From contig CM034141.1 of NCBI GenBank assembly GCA_019914995.1, forward strand, positions 6,736,001 through 6,800,000: a stretch of 64,000 nucleotides of DNA, in the 5' to 3' direction. Origin of the DNA: Acanthochlamys bracteata. Lineage: Eukaryota > Streptophyta > Magnoliopsida > Pandanales > Velloziaceae. Below are positions 61,766 through 64,000 of the stretch, piece after piece. Made by a program: the position numbers and the translations under genes. Below the pieces are notes generated by a model, which had not been told where the DNA came from, did not search any database, and worked only from the letters and a program-made list of their open reading frames with translations. Positions within the stretch are counted from its first letter, which is position 1. Every line of letters starts with the position of its first letter.

Positions 61766-64000
61766 AGTGAATTTTTAGCACTATCTATGTAGATGTCAAT
61801 TAGAAAACTATAAGGGCACACCAAGGGCAGTCTCTGATGTCCTTGTGCGTTTGCATTAGCCAGCACCCGGGGTCGCACAAACTTGTGGTGTTGGCATAGG
61901 TTAATGGAAAATGTGGAATGTTTGTGTGATCGCCCTTCAGTATTACACTAGTAGAAGTTCATGAACCTGCATTTGTTGAAACTGAAGTTTTCAGACCTGG
62001 TCAATACTCTAGATTAGTTCAGGCACTCGCCGGTGTAGGTAACATCTGATGCTTTGTCATTTTCATCGCAGATTTAATTGTTCACTTTTCCTAAAAGTGG
62101 TCTTATGTTATTGGATATTTTAACTAGGGGTGGACTTTTTCTGACCTGATGTTTGTAACTCGACGAGGATTCTCTGATGCTTGTGCTAAAGTGGCAAAGG
62201 ATCTTGATTCTGTTTCATCTTCTATTCAGGTAATTTGCGTGCTCATTCATATGCTTTGTTTGCAGTTCGTCATGATGCTCCCATGATGTGTTGCTGTAGT
62301 CAACTTAAAATTTGAAAGGTCCATATGAGGATGGAATTTTAACTATGTTCATTCAGAAACTGTCTTTGTATTTTACAAAAGAAAGAGCCCAGTATCATCA
62401 ACTAAAATGGAAGATTCTTGATTATTTGTTTTTTAATTTGCACATCGTGTGGTTTGTAAGTTCTACCATGGTGATCTAATCTTAATTTTACTCAGTGAAC
62501 TGCTGTGTATCACTCTTCTTTGTGCTAACTTTTTCTGATTTACAGTCTGCAAGGCGTCACTTGTCGTCCAGAATCGATCATGTTGATGCCAGTATGGATG
62601 AATGTTTACAGCTTACTTCTGCTACAAAGGATGAGGTATGTAGATATCTTTGACTTTTTCTGTAGCTCTTGCTACTAACCTCCCCTAATGTAATTTAGTA
62701 GATAGGTATCAGAGATTCATGGTGATCTTAGTGAGGTCCATGTGGAAGTTGAATCTGTTCATCGTGCAGTTCAGTCTCTGGTAATACTATGCTCACCTTT
62801 TACTTGTTTCTTTTTTTTTCCCCCTTATTGTTTTTGGCTTCATGACTTTTGGCTGGCTTTCTTCAGGAATCAAAGCTTCGAAGAATAGAGGGGGGTCAGG
62901 TACCTCCTCTCTCTCTCTCTCTCTCTCTCTCTGTGCGTGTGCGCTCACATATGATCTTGTATGCCTACTTTATTTCTCTTTACGCCAGGATCTTGCAGCA
63001 AGAGGATTGTATCGCCTCTGTAACTTTGTTGAGAGGTTGGAGCAGACTGGAAATATTGAGCAGATTCAGGTAATTAAATATGTTTCAGGGAATAAATGTG
63101 TGGTAATCATAACTCGTTGTACTTTTGTCTTGTTTGTAATATCAAACAAGTACCAGCTCAGCTGAATGAGAAAACTTGGAAGAGTTTGCTCTGTTTTACT
63201 GGTTATAGACTAATGTTTCTATTAGATGCTTGCAATGATATGCATCTCCTTAATGCATATACTGATTATAGGTAACAGATGGTTGCAGCTTAGTCCAATG
63301 ATGCCTGTAGGAGTTGTTCAGTTAATATTTTCTCTTCAAATTTTGTGAATTGATGTGTGAAATTGTCTTCTTCCTGTTGTGCCGTGCTTGGCCCTAGCTT
63401 AATGTATTGTTTATGTTAAACTTTTTAGAACTTTCAAATTCATAGGACAGTTTGCCTTCTTATCTATTTGTTTCTGTTGCTTGCTTCCTTTTCTGTTGGC
63501 TTTTTCATTATCATGTTTAGCAATTAGTCAGTTCTGGACTTGGACTCCTTGTCATCTGTACCCTATCATCAATCTTTTATAGGATTTAAAGTTGATGTGA
63601 TTTTCCCTTATGCAGGCATCAATATCTCAGCCAACTCTCATTACCACACAAAATACTCCTGCCAGACTGGTCAGAACTTTCTGTTTCCTAGTTTATTATT
63701 TTTCTTTTCTTTCCTCTTTGAATGCTGCTCTAGCTAGTTTTTTGCATTGAATTTTCTTTCCCCCTTCCTAAACTTGATATCTTGATAGATGGGTACCTCA
63801 TCATCTTTAGCAATAGAACCGCCATCACCGTCTTGCTCATCTGTTGAATCTCCGAGGGTAAATTTTTGCTTAAAGATGGGAGACATGCTTAAGAATTACT
63901 TATGTGTCTAACACTATGTACTTAACAGGTTTTTCGGCCATTAAATGCTACGTCAGCGGCAGGCCTTAAGGTTGGAATAATTTCTAAATGTGGATATCCT
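59055..64000 (+). CDS. DUF1664 membrane/coiled-coil protein (3' end outside window)
   Basis: Function unknown; a plant family usually annotated only as DUF1664. Exons: 59055-59091, 59673-59746, 59844-59924, 60643-60718, 60901-60974, 62128-62229, 62546-62635, 62706-62780, 62867-62899, 62989-63069, 63616-63669, 63789-63857, and from 63929 to the edge; about 282 residues before the last visible exon. It starts MTLGKLAAVIGAG. A transmembrane helix LTVVVVAVGVVGYGYIWW is encoded by exon 5. It is followed by the conserved RRGFSDACAKVAKDLDSVSS and a long helical stretch with ESVHRAVQSLESKLRRIE, consistent with coiled coil. A Ser/Pro-rich tail begins in the last exons. Partial. Confidence 0.92.
61264..61591. 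repeat. Tandem intronic duplication in the DUF1664 gene
   Basis: Two related blocks (61264-61381 and 61479-61591) share TTTGATAGTTTGACTTTGG and TTACCAACTG in the same order with scattered changes. They are diverged, so the duplication is not recent. Confidence 0.7.
61717..61764. repeat. Long poly-T tract, possible retroposon tail
   Basis: TTC repeats run into over thirty T's. The 120 bases to the right end near CACCCGGGGTCGCACAAAC. Read on the minus strand this would be a short sequence followed by poly(A), as a SINE-like insertion would leave. No clear box A/B or target duplication confirmed. Confidence 0.45.

Noticed and set aside
61600..61878. Minus-strand ORF with a poly-Lys run
   Set aside because: Comes from the poly-T tract in a DUF1664 intron.
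1..64000. CRISPR arrays, rRNA, tRNA, organellar insertions
   Set aside because: No regular spaced repeats, no cloverleaf tRNA and no recognisable organellar gene were seen on reading.

Overview
This is a stretch of a eudicot nuclear genome. Genes are split by many short introns with mostly GT..AG borders, intergenic DNA is very AT-rich, and the products are plant-specific (an Lhca2 light-harvesting protein, ASY1, plant defensins, TITAN-LIKE, DUF1664). No bacterial-style operons, rRNA, tRNA or CRISPR arrays were seen. I built the exon models by hand from splice signals, frame continuity and family similarity. Each complete model sums to an exact multiple of three, except the apparently damaged ASY1 copy and the first exon of ASY1, which I could not resolve.

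Layout. 1-4116 (-): purple acid phosphatase of the PAP1/24/27 type, 3' end outside the window. 4200-6600: AT-rich MITE-like copies. 7357-9274 (+): Ser-rich protein with a 44-cysteine cassette exon. 10074-10696: Harbinger-type MITE. 11361-19370 (-): 19-exon, 795-residue WD40 protein. 19.9-20.7 kb: repeat, then a frameshifted TOM20 first-exon fragment. 21.3-27.6 kb (+): meiotic axis gene ASY1 with two apparent lesions. 28.5-38.3 kb: four two-exon defensins arranged around a plastid-type YrdC/Sua5 gene, with inverted duplicated flanks. 39.9-40.7 kb: element with an 11-bp target duplication. 41380-45974 (+): UBA5. 46891-48335 (+): LHCA2. 48958-51596 (-): dCMP deaminase, head to head with TITAN-LIKE (51964-54453, +). 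56154-58398 (+): short-chain dehydrogenase-like protein lacking the usual catalytic residues. 59055-64000 (+): DUF1664 membrane/coiled-coil protein, cut by the right edge.

The genes do not form one pathway; this is ordinary gene-dense plant euchromatin. The most notable parts are the defensin cluster (three closely related CxCxC-ended members plus one classical member, with duplicated promoters and an orphan promoter copy), the symmetric Cys-rich cassette exon, the ASY1 lesions, the degenerate SDR, and GC-AG introns in three conserved genes. Two of the coding lesions (TOM20 fragment, ASY1) are single extra A's in A-runs, so assembly error must be excluded before either is called biological.
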